In this document: piece by piece, positions 36,043-45,324 of the stretch
How the letters are laid out: each line of letters starts with the position of its first letter
Numbering within the stretch: the first letter of the stretch is position 1
Source: Variovorax paradoxus
Lineage (GTDB): Bacteria; Pseudomonadota; Gammaproteobacteria; Burkholderiales; Burkholderiaceae_C
Assembly: GCF_024734665.1 (NCBI RefSeq)
Contig: NZ_CP102931.1
Span: forward strand, 2,540,001 to 2,604,000
Reading direction: 5' to 3'
Length of the DNA: 64,000 nucleotides
Position numbers and translations under genes: made by a program
The notes under the pieces: model-generated
Databases searched by the model: none
What the model was told of the DNA's origin: nothing
The model's input: only the letters and a program-made list of their open reading frames with translations

Positions 36043-37755
36043 ATGAACATGCCCCTCGAAAGTACGGCACTGGCGTTTCAGTTTCCCCTGGCCGATGGCG
36101 TCGAGACGCACAGGGTATTCAACCAGGCCAGTGCTTGCACCGGCCACAACGCATTCACAGGCGATGTGGCTCTACGAGAACTCGTGGCGCGCCACGCGTC
36201 CTGGAGCATTCCCGACGCAACGGCGGTCGGCGCATTGGCGGGCAACGAAGAGGTGCAGGACCTCGCACGATTGGCCAACGAACACAGCCCGCAGCTGCGC
36301 ACGCATGATCGGTTCGGCAATCGCCTGGACTGGGTCGAGTTCCATCCTGCATGGCATCAACTCATGGCCTTGGGGTTCGCGCATGGCGTACCGAGCCTTG
36401 CGTGGACAACCAATGAGCCCTCGGGCCACCTTGCGCGTGCGGTGCTGAGCTACCTGTGGAACCAGGTCGAGAACGGCACCGGATGCCCCACCGGCATGGC
36501 CTACGCTGCCTGCGCCGGTTTTGCGGGGCGGTCGGAGTTTGCAATGTGGCGGGAGAAGACACTCTCCGGTCGCTACGACCCACGCCGCCTGCCGCTCCCG
36601 CAGAAAACGGGCGCCGTCATCGGCTACGCCATGACCGAGAAGCAGGGCGGCTCCGACCTGCGCCAGACGCAGACCACGGCCACTTTCGTCGGAACCGAGA
36701 ACGGCGCCCGCATCTACAACGTGACCGGCCACAAGTGGTTCTTTTCGGTCCCTACCTCCGACGGCTTCTACACACTGGCTCAAACCAATTCGGGCGTGAG
36801 CTGCCTCTTCGTTCCGCGCTTCCTGCCGGACGGCAGTGCCAATCGTGTTGCCGTGCAGCGCCTGAAAGACAAGTGCGGAAACCGCTCCAACGCATCGAGC
36901 GAGGTCGAGTTCAACAAGACCTGGGCGATGCTGGTCGGCGAAGAGGGGCGCGGCATTCGCGAGATCCTGTCGCATGCACACCTGACCCGCCTCGACTTCG
37001 CAGTGGGTTCTGCAGGCCTGATGCGCCAGGCGCTCACGCTGGCGATCAACCACGCATCGACACGCGACGGCTTCGGTCGCCGGATGGCCGACCTGCCCAT
37101 GCAGACGAATGTGCTGGCGGACTTGGCGCTGGAAAGCGAAGCGGCCATGCTGTCGGCGATGCGCGTCGCACGCGCAACCGACAGCATGGAATCGAATGAA
37201 CGCGAGCGGCTTCTTGCCCGCGTGGCAACGCCCGTGGTCAAGTACTGGAACTGCCAGCGTGCGACGTACTTCGTCTACGAGGCATTGCAGGTTCACGGCG
37301 GCAACGGCTTCATCATGGAGAACCCCATCGCGCGGCTGTATCGCGAGGCGCCGCTCAATTCGATCTGGGAAGGCACGACGAACATGATGTGCATGGACGT
37401 GGTTCGCGCGCTCGGCCGCGAGAAGGGTTCGCTCGAAGTCTTTCTCGATGAAGTCTCCCAGCCGGGAGTTGCCAACGCGGCGTATGCGAAATTCATCGCC
37501 GGTTTGCGCGACGATCTTTCTGCGGGTGCCGTCGATGAGGGCAATTCGCGCGCCATCGTGACGCGCATGGCCCTTGCGCTTCAGGCGAGCGAGATGCTCA
37601 GGCACAGCGATGGCGCGGTGGCGCAGCGCTTCGTCGAGTCGCGCCTGGGCGGTCGGCACGCCGGTGTGATGGGGACTCTGGTCGCGGGGGCAGATCTGCG
37701 CGGAATCGTTGCTCGCGCCGATGTGACTGAGGCGGCGCAATCGGCATCTATCTGA
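36043..37755 (+). CDS. AidB-like acyl-CoA dehydrogenase
   Basis: Protein of 570 residues of the acyl-CoA dehydrogenase superfamily, closest in length and motifs to AidB/isovaleryl-CoA dehydrogenase-like flavoproteins. Visible are the FAD-binding GYAMTEKQGGSDLRQTQT (about residues 192-209), GHKWFFSVPTSD and the C-terminal REAPLNSIWEGTTNMMCMDV, which contains the acidic residue of the active site. AidB proteins protect against alkylation damage in E. coli; others act in fatty-acid or amino-acid catabolism. GGAG lies a few bases before ATG 36043. Divergent from the AraC gene with 279 bases between. Confidence 0.87.
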   Translation: MNMPLESTALAFQFPLADGVETHRVFNQASACTGHNAFTGDVALRELVARHASWSIPDATAVGALAGNEEVQDLARLANEHSPQLRTHDRFGNRLDWVEFHPAWHQLMALGFAHGVPSLAWTTNEPSGHLARAVLSYLWNQVENGTGCPTGMAYAACAGFAGRSEFAMWREKTLSGRYDPRRLPLPQKTGAVIGYAMTEKQGGSDLRQTQTTATFVGTENGARIYNVTGHKWFFSVPTSDGFYTLAQTNSGVSCLFVPRFLPDGSANRVAVQRLKDKCGNRSNASSEVEFNKTWAMLVGEEGRGIREILSHAHLTRLDFAVGSAGLMRQALTLAINHASTRDGFGRRMADLPMQTNVLADLALESEAAMLSAMRVARATDSMESNERERLLARVATPVVKYWNCQRATYFVYEALQVHGGNGFIMENPIARLYREAPLNSIWEGTTNMMCMDVVRALGREKGSLEVFLDEVSQPGVANAAYAKFIAGLRDDLSAGAVDEGNSRAIVTRMALALQASEMLRHSDGAVAQRFVESRLGGRHAGVMGTLVAGADLRGIVARADVTEAAQSASI

Positions 37756-37764
37756 GGGCTAGTC

Positions 37765-39708
37765 TCAAGCCGACTGGCGTTCCCGCTGCATCGGCAGCCA
37801 CAACACGAACCGCGTTCCCGTCGGTTTCGATTCCCACTGGACCACGCCCTTGATCGCCTGCGCTCGCCGCCGCTGGTTCTGCAGGCCTCGGCCCCCCGCG
37901 GACTGATTGCCCATCACCTTCTGGACGTCGAAGCCCTGGCCGTTGTCCTCGATCGTCACCTGCACGCCCGCGCCCTCCAGCGAGGTGCCCACGCGTATCT
38001 CCGTCGCGCGCGTGTGCCTCAGGATGTTCGAGATGCTTTCCTGCACGATGCGCAGGATGTGCAGCGCGCTCGATGGGTCGAGCCAGTCCAGCGCGGGCAG
38101 CTCCTGCACTTCCCACCGCAGCGAAACACCGGTGCCTTCAAGCCGCGGTTCCAGCCGGTAGCGCAGCGTGGCCAGCAGCAGCAGCAGGTCGGCCTCGATG
38201 GGCTCCAGCGAGTCGAGCGTGAGCTTCAGGTCGTCCAGGCAGCTCTTGAGAATCTGCGAGACCTTGTCGTCGCTCATGCCGCCGCCTTCGACCGAGCGGA
38301 TGGCGCTGATCAGCGAAGAGCCGAGGCCGTCGTGCATGTCCTGCATCAGGCGCTGGCGTTCGTCGCTGATGGTCTGCAGGCGCTCGACCTCGCGCAGCCG
38401 CCGGTGGCTGAGCTCGAGTTCGGCTTCGCGCTTCTGCAGGCGCTGCGCAAGGCTCGCATTGAGCTGCTCGACCTCGCCTATGGCGTGCATGTACCGGCGG
38501 TACATCAGCGCGCCGAACACGCTGAAGGTGACGGCGTTGGTGTACGCCCCCAGGTACCAGCCTTCGGGGCTGATGAAGTTGTTCTGCAGCAGCCAGTCGG
38601 TCATGCCCAGCAACACGCAGATGCCGATGCCGACCGCGACCAGTCGCCCTTCGGTGGAGCGGCGCCATGCGCTGACGCTACCCACCAGGCAGACCAGGGT
38701 GCCCATCAGCGCCGCGACAGCGTAGATCAGCGGCGTTACCTGCGGCGTGTTCTGCACGATGTTCAAGCCGGGCAGGGTGACGAGGCCGATGGTGGTGGTC
38801 GCCACGACCACACCGACGGTCAGCCACTTGAGCTGCAGGCCGTGCAACTGGCGCAGGAAGAAGTGCACCACCATCACCAGCCAAAAGAGCGAGTTGACTG
38901 TCAGCCACGCGAACCAGTCATTGGCGACGGGCAGGCTCACGTAGAAGTGAAGTCCCCGCATGAAGGAAGTGGCCGCGAGGTTGAAGAACAGCAGGTAGCC
39001 CGTTTCGTCGCGGCGCCTGAACCACACGAACAGGGCGAACACGCCCACGGCCATGAATGCTGCGCCGAGCATCGCGGGCAGCTCCTGCTGCAGCCACTGG
39101 CGCATGCCGTAGCGGCCCCTGAGCGCGTCGATGGGGCCGATCCACAGCGACGACAACGCCACCTGGGCATTGCGGGTGTGCTCCAGGCGCAGGAGGATCT
39201 CGCTGGGCGGCTTGCTGTCGACGCTGTTGTCCAGCTGGACCCACAGCGGGGTGCGGGTGCTGTTCCACAGCGGGCCCGACTGCTGCGCGCGGTGGACCAG
39301 CTGGCCGTCGGCATAGACCGCGATGGTGCCATCGGTCTTGATCCGGATGCCGTACAACGCCAGCGGCCCGGCGTCGGGCGGCAGGCCGCGCGTGGACAGC
39401 CGGATCCAGGTGGTGCGCGTCGTCCTGGTGGAGGCGGTCTCCGCCTGGCGCAGCAGTGCGATGGGAAGGGCCAGGGGCAGTTCGACCCGCTTCCAGGTGT
39501 CCGGCAGGGCGCCGCTGTCCTGCTTCAACGGCGGAGTGCTGAATCCCGAGGCTTCGTCGACCTGCCAGTCGGCGCGCGTCAGGTGCAGCAGCGAGTCGGA
39601 CTGCTGCAGGCCGGCTGTCCCGCCCAGGAAGGCCCCGATGGCGCCCAGCAGTGCCATCGACAGGACGAGCACCACGTTGGCGAAGAAGGGTGCGGGACGG
39701 TAGTTCAA
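37765..39708 (-). CDS. Orphan 7TM-type sensor histidine kinase (HPK7/NarX-like)
   Basis: Membrane histidine kinase of 647 residues. Helix near 10-30, periplasmic sensor region to about residue 215 (resembling 7TMR-DISM extracellular modules), then about seven membrane helices to about 405 and a coiled-coil linker (EQLNASLAQRLQKREAELE). HisKA_3 contains the phosphoacceptor His459 in MQDMHDGLGSS. The HATPase domain ends with DNGQGFD and GGRGLQNQRRRA. No response regulator adjoins it: both neighbours are unrelated, so its partner must be elsewhere. It converges on the acyl-CoA dehydrogenase gene (9 bases). Confidence 0.9.
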   Translation of the reverse strand: MNYRPAPFFANVVLVLSMALLGAIGAFLGGTAGLQQSDSLLHLTRADWQVDEASGFSTPPLKQDSGALPDTWKRVELPLALPIALLRQAETASTRTTRTTWIRLSTRGLPPDAGPLALYGIRIKTDGTIAVYADGQLVHRAQQSGPLWNSTRTPLWVQLDNSVDSKPPSEILLRLEHTRNAQVALSSLWIGPIDALRGRYGMRQWLQQELPAMLGAAFMAVGVFALFVWFRRRDETGYLLFFNLAATSFMRGLHFYVSLPVANDWFAWLTVNSLFWLVMVVHFFLRQLHGLQLKWLTVGVVVATTTIGLVTLPGLNIVQNTPQVTPLIYAVAALMGTLVCLVGSVSAWRRSTEGRLVAVGIGICVLLGMTDWLLQNNFISPEGWYLGAYTNAVTFSVFGALMYRRYMHAIGEVEQLNASLAQRLQKREAELELSHRRLREVERLQTISDERQRLMQDMHDGLGSSLISAIRSVEGGGMSDDKVSQILKSCLDDLKLTLDSLEPIEADLLLLLATLRYRLEPRLEGTGVSLRWEVQELPALDWLDPSSALHILRIVQESISNILRHTRATEIRVGTSLEGAGVQVTIEDNGQGFDVQKVMGNQSAGGRGLQNQRRRAQAIKGVVQWESKPTGTRFVLWLPMQRERQSA

Positions 39709-39861
39709 AGGGTGTTCGGATGAATCGCGCGCAAGGCTGACGCGAAGGACATGTAACCTATTTTCTCACTCTGTAACCAAGCGCGTGATGTTTCCCGCCC
39801 GATGCCCTTTGAGGCGGTGAGCGTTCCTGGGACAGACGTAGTGCATTCACGACAAATGCGG

Positions 39862-39890
39862 TTCAAGAGTAACTATATGTATGGTTAAAT
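39862..39890 (+). promoter_or_regulatory. Putative sigma-70 promoter of the lipoprotein gene
   Basis: TTCAAG (39862-39867), 17-base spacer, TTAAAT (39885-39890), 34 bases before the start at 39925. Identified by eye in an AT-rich patch. Confidence 0.4.
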
Positions 39891-39924
39891 CCCCGCAACT
39901 ATCGCGAAGAAGACGAGGGATTGC

Positions 39925-40593
39925 ATGAAGCTGCTGCTGAGCATTGCGTTCGCTGCCGTGGCCCTGGCCGGTTGCGCCAGCGCACCGACTACACCCACCG
40001 AGCCCGGAACGGGCAGGGGCACTTCCTATGTGCCCATGGTCGCCATGGAGGGCGTGGACAAGGTCCGCTACGACAACGACGTGGCCGAATGCCGCACGGC
40101 GTCGAACCGCATCACGGCGCGCAGCGAAACCGGCGACGCCATGTGGGGCGCGCTGGGCCTGGGCCTGATCACGGTGCACGGACAGGGCATCGTCGCCGCG
40201 GCGTCGTACACCGGCATCACGGCGGCCATCATCGACTGGAACGGCCGCCCCGACTCGCAGCTGATTGCCGAGCACCAGCAGATCGCCATCGTGCATTGCA
40301 TGGCCAAGCGCGGCTATCGCAACCTCGACCCCAACGTGCGCGACTCGTTCTACGGGAACACCTTCGACCCGGGCGTCGTCATGAAGCCGCGCCGCACCGG
40401 CATCGACACCTACAACGTCGAAACGCTGGCCAAGGCCGGTCGCTGCAACCTGCAGCCGCGTGCCGAGCTGACGGCCAAGGGCCCCGGCTACGAAACCTAC
40501 AACGTGCCTTGCGACAACGGCGGAACCTGGGCGGTGCGCTGCGAGTTCGGCAAGTGCCGCGTGCTGGCGCAGGCGCTGATCCGCCGCTCCTGA
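39925..40593 (+). CDS. Lipoprotein of unknown function
   Basis: Protein of 222 residues with a lipoprotein signal peptide: hydrophobic stretch and lipobox LAGC with the lipidated Cys17, followed by Ser/Ala so it probably goes to the outer membrane. The middle has a Gly/Ala-rich segment (about residues 73-98, ALGLGLITVHGQGIVAAASY) that may interact with the membrane. Several further Cys residues occur after residue 50. I do not recognise the family. It converges on the PPK2 gene. Confidence 0.75.
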   Translation: MKLLLSIAFAAVALAGCASAPTTPTEPGTGRGTSYVPMVAMEGVDKVRYDNDVAECRTASNRITARSETGDAMWGALGLGLITVHGQGIVAAASYTGITAAIIDWNGRPDSQLIAEHQQIAIVHCMAKRGYRNLDPNVRDSFYGNTFDPGVVMKPRRTGIDTYNVETLAKAGRCNLQPRAELTAKGPGYETYNVPCDNGGTWAVRCEFGKCRVLAQALIRRS

Positions 40594-40636
40594 GCTTCGA
40601 TGGGCCCGCGAGGGCCCCTGCCTGCTCAGCTGTCGC

Positions 40637-41443
40637 TCACTTGACGATCATTCCCTTGAGCGCCGGGTCCGGCGGCGGAGCCTTGAGCTTCATCTGACGC
40701 ATCGTCTTCACCAGCAGCTGCGCGATCATCACGTTGCGATGCCGCTTGCTGTTGGCAGGCACCACGTACCACGGCGCGTGGTCGGTCGAGGTGGCGCCCA
40801 GCGCGTTCTGGTAGGCCTGCTGGTAGGCACTCCACTTGGTGCGCACCTCCAGGTCGTCCATGCTGAACTTCCATTGCTTGCCGGGCGTGTCGATGCGGGC
40901 CTGCAGGCGTTCGCGCTGCTCGTCCTTGTCGATGTGCAGCATGCACTTGACCACCACCGTGCCGGTCTCGGTGAGCAGCCTCTCGAAGTCGTTGATCTGC
41001 GCGTAGCGGCGTTTTGCCTCGGCCTTGTCGATCCAGCCTTCGACCACGGGCACCAGCACGTCTTCGTAGTGACTGCGGTTCCACACCATGATCTCGCCGG
41101 TGCGCGGCACGACGGCGTGGCAGCGCCAGAGGTAGTCGCGCGCGCGTTCGTCCACGGTCGGCGCCTTGAAGGCCGATACGCGCACGCCCAGCGGCGAGGT
41201 GCGCGAGAACACCCAGCGCACGGTGCCGTCCTTGCCGCTGGTGTCCATGCCCTGCAGCACCAGCAGCAGCTTGCGCCGCCCCTCCGCGTGCAGCAGGTCT
41301 TGCAGCTCGTCGAGCTCGACGGCCAGCGCATCGACTTCGGCGCGCTGAGAGGCTTCGTCGCCCTCGCAGAAGGGCGTGTCGTCGGGGTCGATGTGCGAGA
41401 GCTTGAACTTGCCGCCGACGCGGTATTTCTTGAAGCTGGCCAT
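40637..41443 (-). CDS. Polyphosphate kinase 2 family protein
   Basis: Protein of 268 residues with a single PPK2 domain. Walker A is GMDTSGKDGT (residues 65-74), Walker B/lid region includes RCHAVVPRTGEIMVWNRSHYEDVL. PPK2 enzymes use polyphosphate to phosphorylate nucleoside mono- or diphosphates; short single-domain forms include class I and class III (AMP and ADP phosphorylating). The class cannot be fixed by eye. I start at MASFKKYRVGGKF (41443). The upstream in-frame ATG (41584) would overlap the Hsp15 gene. Confidence 0.9.
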   Translation of the reverse strand: MASFKKYRVGGKFKLSHIDPDDTPFCEGDEASQRAEVDALAVELDELQDLLHAEGRRKLLLVLQGMDTSGKDGTVRWVFSRTSPLGVRVSAFKAPTVDERARDYLWRCHAVVPRTGEIMVWNRSHYEDVLVPVVEGWIDKAEAKRRYAQINDFERLLTETGTVVVKCMLHIDKDEQRERLQARIDTPGKQWKFSMDDLEVRTKWSAYQQAYQNALGATSTDHAPWYVVPANSKRHRNVMIAQLLVKTMRQMKLKAPPPDPALKGMIVK

Positions 41444-41507
41444 GAAGCGGGACTCCGTGAAGAACAACGAAGCCGACAGCGTAAGCGATCGACCCGACGG
41501 ATGGTCG

Positions 41508-41945
41508 TCAGCGGTCGTCGTCTTCAGGGGGCAGCGAGGCGCTCCAGCGGTTGTCCCAGTCGGCATGCTGGCGCACTGCGCCATCGAGATCGCGCCGGTC
41601 GCGCTTGGTGGGGCGGCCCTGTTCGATGGCCAGTGCCGGTTCGCTGCCCATGCGGCGCAGCTCCCGGAAGGCGGCCTGCGCCGCCACGCTTTCGGCTGTT
41701 TCCTCGTAGAGCTGCTGCGCGACCGGTGCCGGTCCGCGCTGGCCGCTGAGGCCGAGCACCTTCACGGTTCGCGTCAGCGGGCCCATGCGCATGGCCACGG
41801 TGTCGCCGGCCTTGACCTCGCGCGAGGCCTTGGCGACGTCGCCGTTCACCTGCACGCGGTTCTTGCCGATTTCCTCCGCGGCCAGCGAGCGCGTCTTGAA
41901 GAAGCGGGCGGCCCAGAGCCATTTGTCGATGCGCAGACGGTCCAT
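41508..41945 (-). CDS. hslR: S4-domain RNA-binding heat-shock protein Hsp15
   Basis: Protein of 145 residues. An S4 RNA-binding domain at residues 1-65 (MDRLRIDKWLWAARFFKTRS, then NRVQVNGDVAKASREV) is followed by a basic C-terminal tail. Hsp15 binds free 50S subunits carrying nascent chains and helps recycle stalled ribosomes. It lies 19 bases after the histidine-kinase gene on the same strand and 64 bases before PPK2. Confidence 0.9.
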   Translation of the reverse strand: MDRLRIDKWLWAARFFKTRSLAAEEIGKNRVQVNGDVAKASREVKAGDTVAMRMGPLTRTVKVLGLSGQRGPAPVAQQLYEETAESVAAQAAFRELRRMGSEPALAIEQGRPTKRDRRDLDGAVRQHADWDNRWSASLPPEDDDR

Positions 41946-41964
41946 GAAGTGTCGGAAGTGGATT

Positions 41965-43410
41965 TCAGGAATTGTGCCGCGAGAGCGGCATCGACGGCAG
42001 CGGCAGGCGCACGACGGCGTCGAGCCCGATCACCCGTTCGGCGCCATCCTCCCCGGCCGGCGCAATGCGGTTGTCGAGGCTGATGCGCCCGCCGAGCGCC
42101 AGCACGATCTCGCGGCAGATCGCCAGCCCCAGCCCCGAGCCGCTCGACGTGCTGCCGGCGGAGAAGGGCGCGAACAGGCGCTGCCGCAGTTCGGGCGAGA
42201 TGCCGGGGCCGCTGTCGCGCACCGTGAGCACCGCATCCGCGCCTTCAGAGCGCACCGAGACCGACAGCGCGGCGCCCGCGGGGCTCTGCTTGATCGCGTT
42301 GTGCAGCAGGTTGCGCGTGAGCTCCTGCAGCATCCAGTGGTGGGCCTGCACCGGCACGGGCTCGTCGATGGCGAGTTCGAAGTCGAGCGCCTTGTCGGCC
42401 ACCAGCGGCGACAGGTCGAGTGCGATCTGCCGGGCCACCTCCCCGAGGTCGAGCGTCACCGACTCCGGCTGCTGGCGCAGTTGCTCCACCTTGGCGAGCG
42501 ACAGCATCTGGTTGGCCAGCGTGGTCGCGCGCTCCACCGTGTGGCTGATTTCGCCCAGCGCCTGCTCGGGCGCCACGTCGCCGCGCTGCGCCGACTGCAC
42601 CTGCGCCTTCAGCACGGCCAGTGGCGTACGCAGCTGGTGGGCGCTGTCGCGCACGAAGCGCTTCTGGTGGTCCAGCAGCTGCTGCAGCCGGCCCATGACC
42701 TGCGTGGTGGCGTCGATCAGCGGCCGCAGCTCGCGCGGCGCGTCGGGCGCGTCGATGGGCGAGAGGTCGTCGGCCGGGCGCTTCTCGATGGCTTCGCCCA
42801 GTTCGCGTACCGGCCGCGTGGCGCGTTGCACCACGAACACGGTGACCAGCGCGATCACGCCCATCAGCAGCAGCTGGCGCCACAGCATGTCGATCAGCAG
42901 CTTGCGCACCAGCGTTTCGCGCAGCTCCAGCGTCTCGGCCACCTGCACCACGGCCATGCCGCGGCCGGTTGCGCTTGCCACCGGCTGCAGCAGCACCGCG
43001 ACGCGCACCGGCTGGTTGCGGAACTGCGCGTCGTAGAAGTCGACCAACGCCGCATACGCGCTGCGATCCGGAATGCGGCCGCGCCAGAACGGCAGCTCGG
43101 CAAAGCCCGAGATCATTTCGCCGTCGAGCGCCGAGACCCGGTAGAACAGCCGGCTGCGGTTGTCGGCCTCGAAGGCCTCGAGCGCGGAATAGGGCACGAT
43201 GGCCCGCAGTTGCGCCAGGTCGTCGTAGCCCTCCACGTCGAGCTGTTCGCCGATGGTCTTGGCCGAGGCGAGCAGCGTGCGGTCGTAGGCCGTGGTGGCT
43301 GCCGCAAGGCTCTGGCGATACAGGCTCACGCTGTTGATCACGATGAACACGGCAATCGGCGCGAGGATGCCGAGCAGCAGCCGCGCGCGAAGCGAAGAGA
43401 CGCGGGTCAT
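41965..43410 (-). CDS. tctE: Sensor histidine kinase TctE-like
   Basis: Protein of 481 residues. Membrane helices at about 10-30 and 175-195 flank a periplasmic domain. A HAMP-like linker then leads to the HisKA box RFVRDSAHQLRTPL with His258, and a HATPase domain with LLHNAIKQSP, DSGPGI and GSGLGLAICREI. Partner of the preceding response regulator (4-base overlap). Divergent from tctCBA, as in known tricarboxylate-responsive systems; tricarboxylate or related carboxylate sensing is inferred from this context. Confidence 0.9.
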   Translation of the reverse strand: MTRVSSLRARLLLGILAPIAVFIVINSVSLYRQSLAAATTAYDRTLLASAKTIGEQLDVEGYDDLAQLRAIVPYSALEAFEADNRSRLFYRVSALDGEMISGFAELPFWRGRIPDRSAYAALVDFYDAQFRNQPVRVAVLLQPVASATGRGMAVVQVAETLELRETLVRKLLIDMLWRQLLLMGVIALVTVFVVQRATRPVRELGEAIEKRPADDLSPIDAPDAPRELRPLIDATTQVMGRLQQLLDHQKRFVRDSAHQLRTPLAVLKAQVQSAQRGDVAPEQALGEISHTVERATTLANQMLSLAKVEQLRQQPESVTLDLGEVARQIALDLSPLVADKALDFELAIDEPVPVQAHHWMLQELTRNLLHNAIKQSPAGAALSVSVRSEGADAVLTVRDSGPGISPELRQRLFAPFSAGSTSSGSGLGLAICREIVLALGGRISLDNRIAPAGEDGAERVIGLDAVVRLPLPSMPLSRHNS

Positions 43411-44090
43411 GCCTCGGGGCGCAATAAATAGCCGAGGCCGCGCATGGTCATCAGCACCGCGCCGGTGCCCGCGAGCTTCTTGCGCAGCCGGTACACCACC
43501 ACCTCGATGGCTTCGTACTGCACCTCGGTCTCGCCCGGGAACACCAGCTCGAACAGGCGCTCCTTGGTCACGGCATGGCCCGGCTTCATCATCAGTCCCT
43601 TCAGCAGCGCCAGCTCGCGCGGCGTGAGTTCGAGCAGTTCGGCGCGGTTGTAGATGGCGCCGTTGTCGGGTTCGAAGCGCAACCCGCCTATCTCCTGCGG
43701 ATTGAGCCCCGCGTCCGGTCCGGCAACGCCGTGGCTGCGCCGGCGCAGCGCGCGGATGCGGGCTTCCAGCTCGTCGAGGTCGAAGGGCTTGGGCAGGTAG
43801 TCGTCGGCGCCGGCGTTCAGGCCGACGATGCGGTCGCCGACCGTGCCGCGCGCCGTCAGCAGCAGCACCGGTGTGCGCAGGCCTTCGGCGCGGGCCTGGG
43901 CCAGCACCTGCAGGCCGTCGAGGTTGGGCAGGCTCAGGTCGAGGGCGACCACGTCGGGCTCGATGGCGCGCCACTGGGCGACGGCTTCGGCCCCGTCGCC
44001 GCAGACACGCACGTCGATCCGCCGGCGCCCGAGGGTGCGCTGCAGGGTGATTTGCATCGAGGGGTCGTCTTCGACCAGCAGCAGCTTCAT
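43407..44090 (-). CDS. tctD: OmpR-type response regulator TctD-like
   Basis: Protein of 227 residues. Receiver domain with Asp51 as the phosphorylation site (VVALDLSLPNLDG), the acidic pair Glu7/Asp8 and Lys in YLPKPFDL, then a winged-helix DNA-binding domain (about 130-225, LTPRELALLKGLM, VYRLRKKL, RGLGYLL). It probably activates the divergent tctC gene across the 136-base gap. It overlaps the kinase gene by 4 bases. Confidence 0.92.
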   Translation of the reverse strand: MKLLLVEDDPSMQITLQRTLGRRRIDVRVCGDGAEAVAQWRAIEPDVVALDLSLPNLDGLQVLAQARAEGLRTPVLLLTARGTVGDRIVGLNAGADDYLPKPFDLDELEARIRALRRRSHGVAGPDAGLNPQEIGGLRFEPDNGAIYNRAELLELTPRELALLKGLMMKPGHAVTKERLFELVFPGETEVQYEAIEVVVYRLRKKLAGTGAVLMTMRGLGYLLRPEA

Positions 44091-44226
44091 ACGTTGGCGG
44101 CGAGGGTGCGTACTTTGGTGTTTTCCCCAGTCTGGCGGACAGCCAACTGACAGCGGGGCGGCGCATGATAGCGCTCAGCTAAAAGTCAGCTTCCTTTCAA
44201 GTTCCTTCCAATTCCAGGAGACACGC

Positions 44227-45186
44227 ATGCGTCGCGACACCTTTCTGAAGTCTTTGGCCGCACTGGCCGCCGCCGGGGCGCTGCCGCTCTCGGCACGTGC
44301 TGCAGCCAACGTCAAGATGATGATCCCCGCCAACCCGGGTGGCGGCTGGGACACCACTGGCCGTGCGCTGGGCAAGGCGCTGAGCGACGCCAAGGTGGCC
44401 GACACCGTCACCTACGACAACAAGGGCGGCGCCGCCGGCGCACTGGGCCTGGCCCAGTTCGTGAACGGCTCCAAGGGCGACGCCAACGCGCTGATGGTCA
44501 TGGGCTCGGTCATGCTGGGCGGCATCATCACCGGCAAGCCGCCGGTCAAGCTCGAGCAGGCCACGCCCATTGCGCGCCTGACCACCGAATACAACGTGTT
44601 CGTGCTGCCGGCCAATTCGCCGCTCAAGACCATGAAGGACGTGGTCGACCAGCTCAAGAAGGACCCGGGCAGCGTCAAGTGGGGCGGCGGTTCGCGCGGC
44701 TCCACCGAGCACATCGCTGCGGCCATGATCGCGCAGAAGGTGGGCGCCGATCCTTCCAAGATCAACTACGTCGCCTTCCGTGGGGGCGGTGAAGCCACCG
44801 CCGCCATCCTGGGCGGCAACGTCACCATCGGCGGCAGCGGCTACAGCGAGTTCGCCGAGTACATCGCCGCCGGCAAGATGAAGGCCATTGCCGTCACCTC
44901 CGCGCAGCGCCTGCCGGGCATCAACGTGCCCACGCTGAAGGAGCAGGGCATCGACGTCGAGATTGGCAACTGGCGCGGCGTGTACGGCGCCCCCGGCATC
45001 TCGGCCGAGCAGCGCAAGGCGCTGACCGACATGGTGCTGGCCGCCATGAAGAGCTCGTCGTGGGCCGAGTCGCTCAAGAAGAACGACTGGACGCCGGCCG
45101 TGCTGTCGGGCGAGGCTTTTGCCAAGTTCGTCGACGACGACTTCGCCAGCCTGCGCGCCATCATGACGAAATCCGGCATGGTCTGA
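44227..45186 (+). CDS. tctC: Tripartite tricarboxylate transporter substrate-binding protein (Bug family)
   Basis: Periplasmic binding protein of 319 residues with a signal peptide (1-25, MRRDTFLKSL..., ending ARA). The mature part carries the Bug signature MMIPANPGGGWDTTGRALG and the second-lobe GGSRGSTEHIAAAMIAQ. It captures a carboxylate and delivers it to the TctAB membrane complex. The ATG at 44227 follows AGGAG by seven bases. First gene of tctCBA, divergent from tctDE. Located next to its own transport genes, so it is the cognate binding protein and not an orphan Bug protein. Confidence 0.93.
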   Translation: MRRDTFLKSLAALAAAGALPLSARAAANVKMMIPANPGGGWDTTGRALGKALSDAKVADTVTYDNKGGAAGALGLAQFVNGSKGDANALMVMGSVMLGGIITGKPPVKLEQATPIARLTTEYNVFVLPANSPLKTMKDVVDQLKKDPGSVKWGGGSRGSTEHIAAAMIAQKVGADPSKINYVAFRGGGEATAAILGGNVTIGGSGYSEFAEYIAAGKMKAIAVTSAQRLPGINVPTLKEQGIDVEIGNWRGVYGAPGISAEQRKALTDMVLAAMKSSSWAESLKKNDWTPAVLSGEAFAKFVDDDFASLRAIMTKSGMV

Positions 45187-45232
45187 AATTAGCTCGCCCC
45201 CAGGCTGCGCGCACTTCGTGTCGCTACGCCAA

Positions 45233-45284
45233 CCCCCTACCGGGGGCAACACCTGCGGCCCGGCAAAGCCGGTTCCGCGGTGTT
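45233..45284. repeat. REP-like palindromic intergenic element between tctC and tctB
   Basis: Two consecutive hairpins: CCCCC-TACC-GGGGG (45233-45246) and a longer imperfect stem at 45248-45284 in which AACACC pairs with GGTGTT, GCGG with CCGC and CCGGC with GCCGG around AAA. The surrounding sequence resembles an intergenic repeat I recall as widespread in Comamonadaceae genomes. It may adjust tctC versus tctBA expression. Confidence 0.65.
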
Positions 45285-45324
45285 TCTGGAAGGGGCACCC
45301 GTACTCCCACTCCAGGACAAAAAA

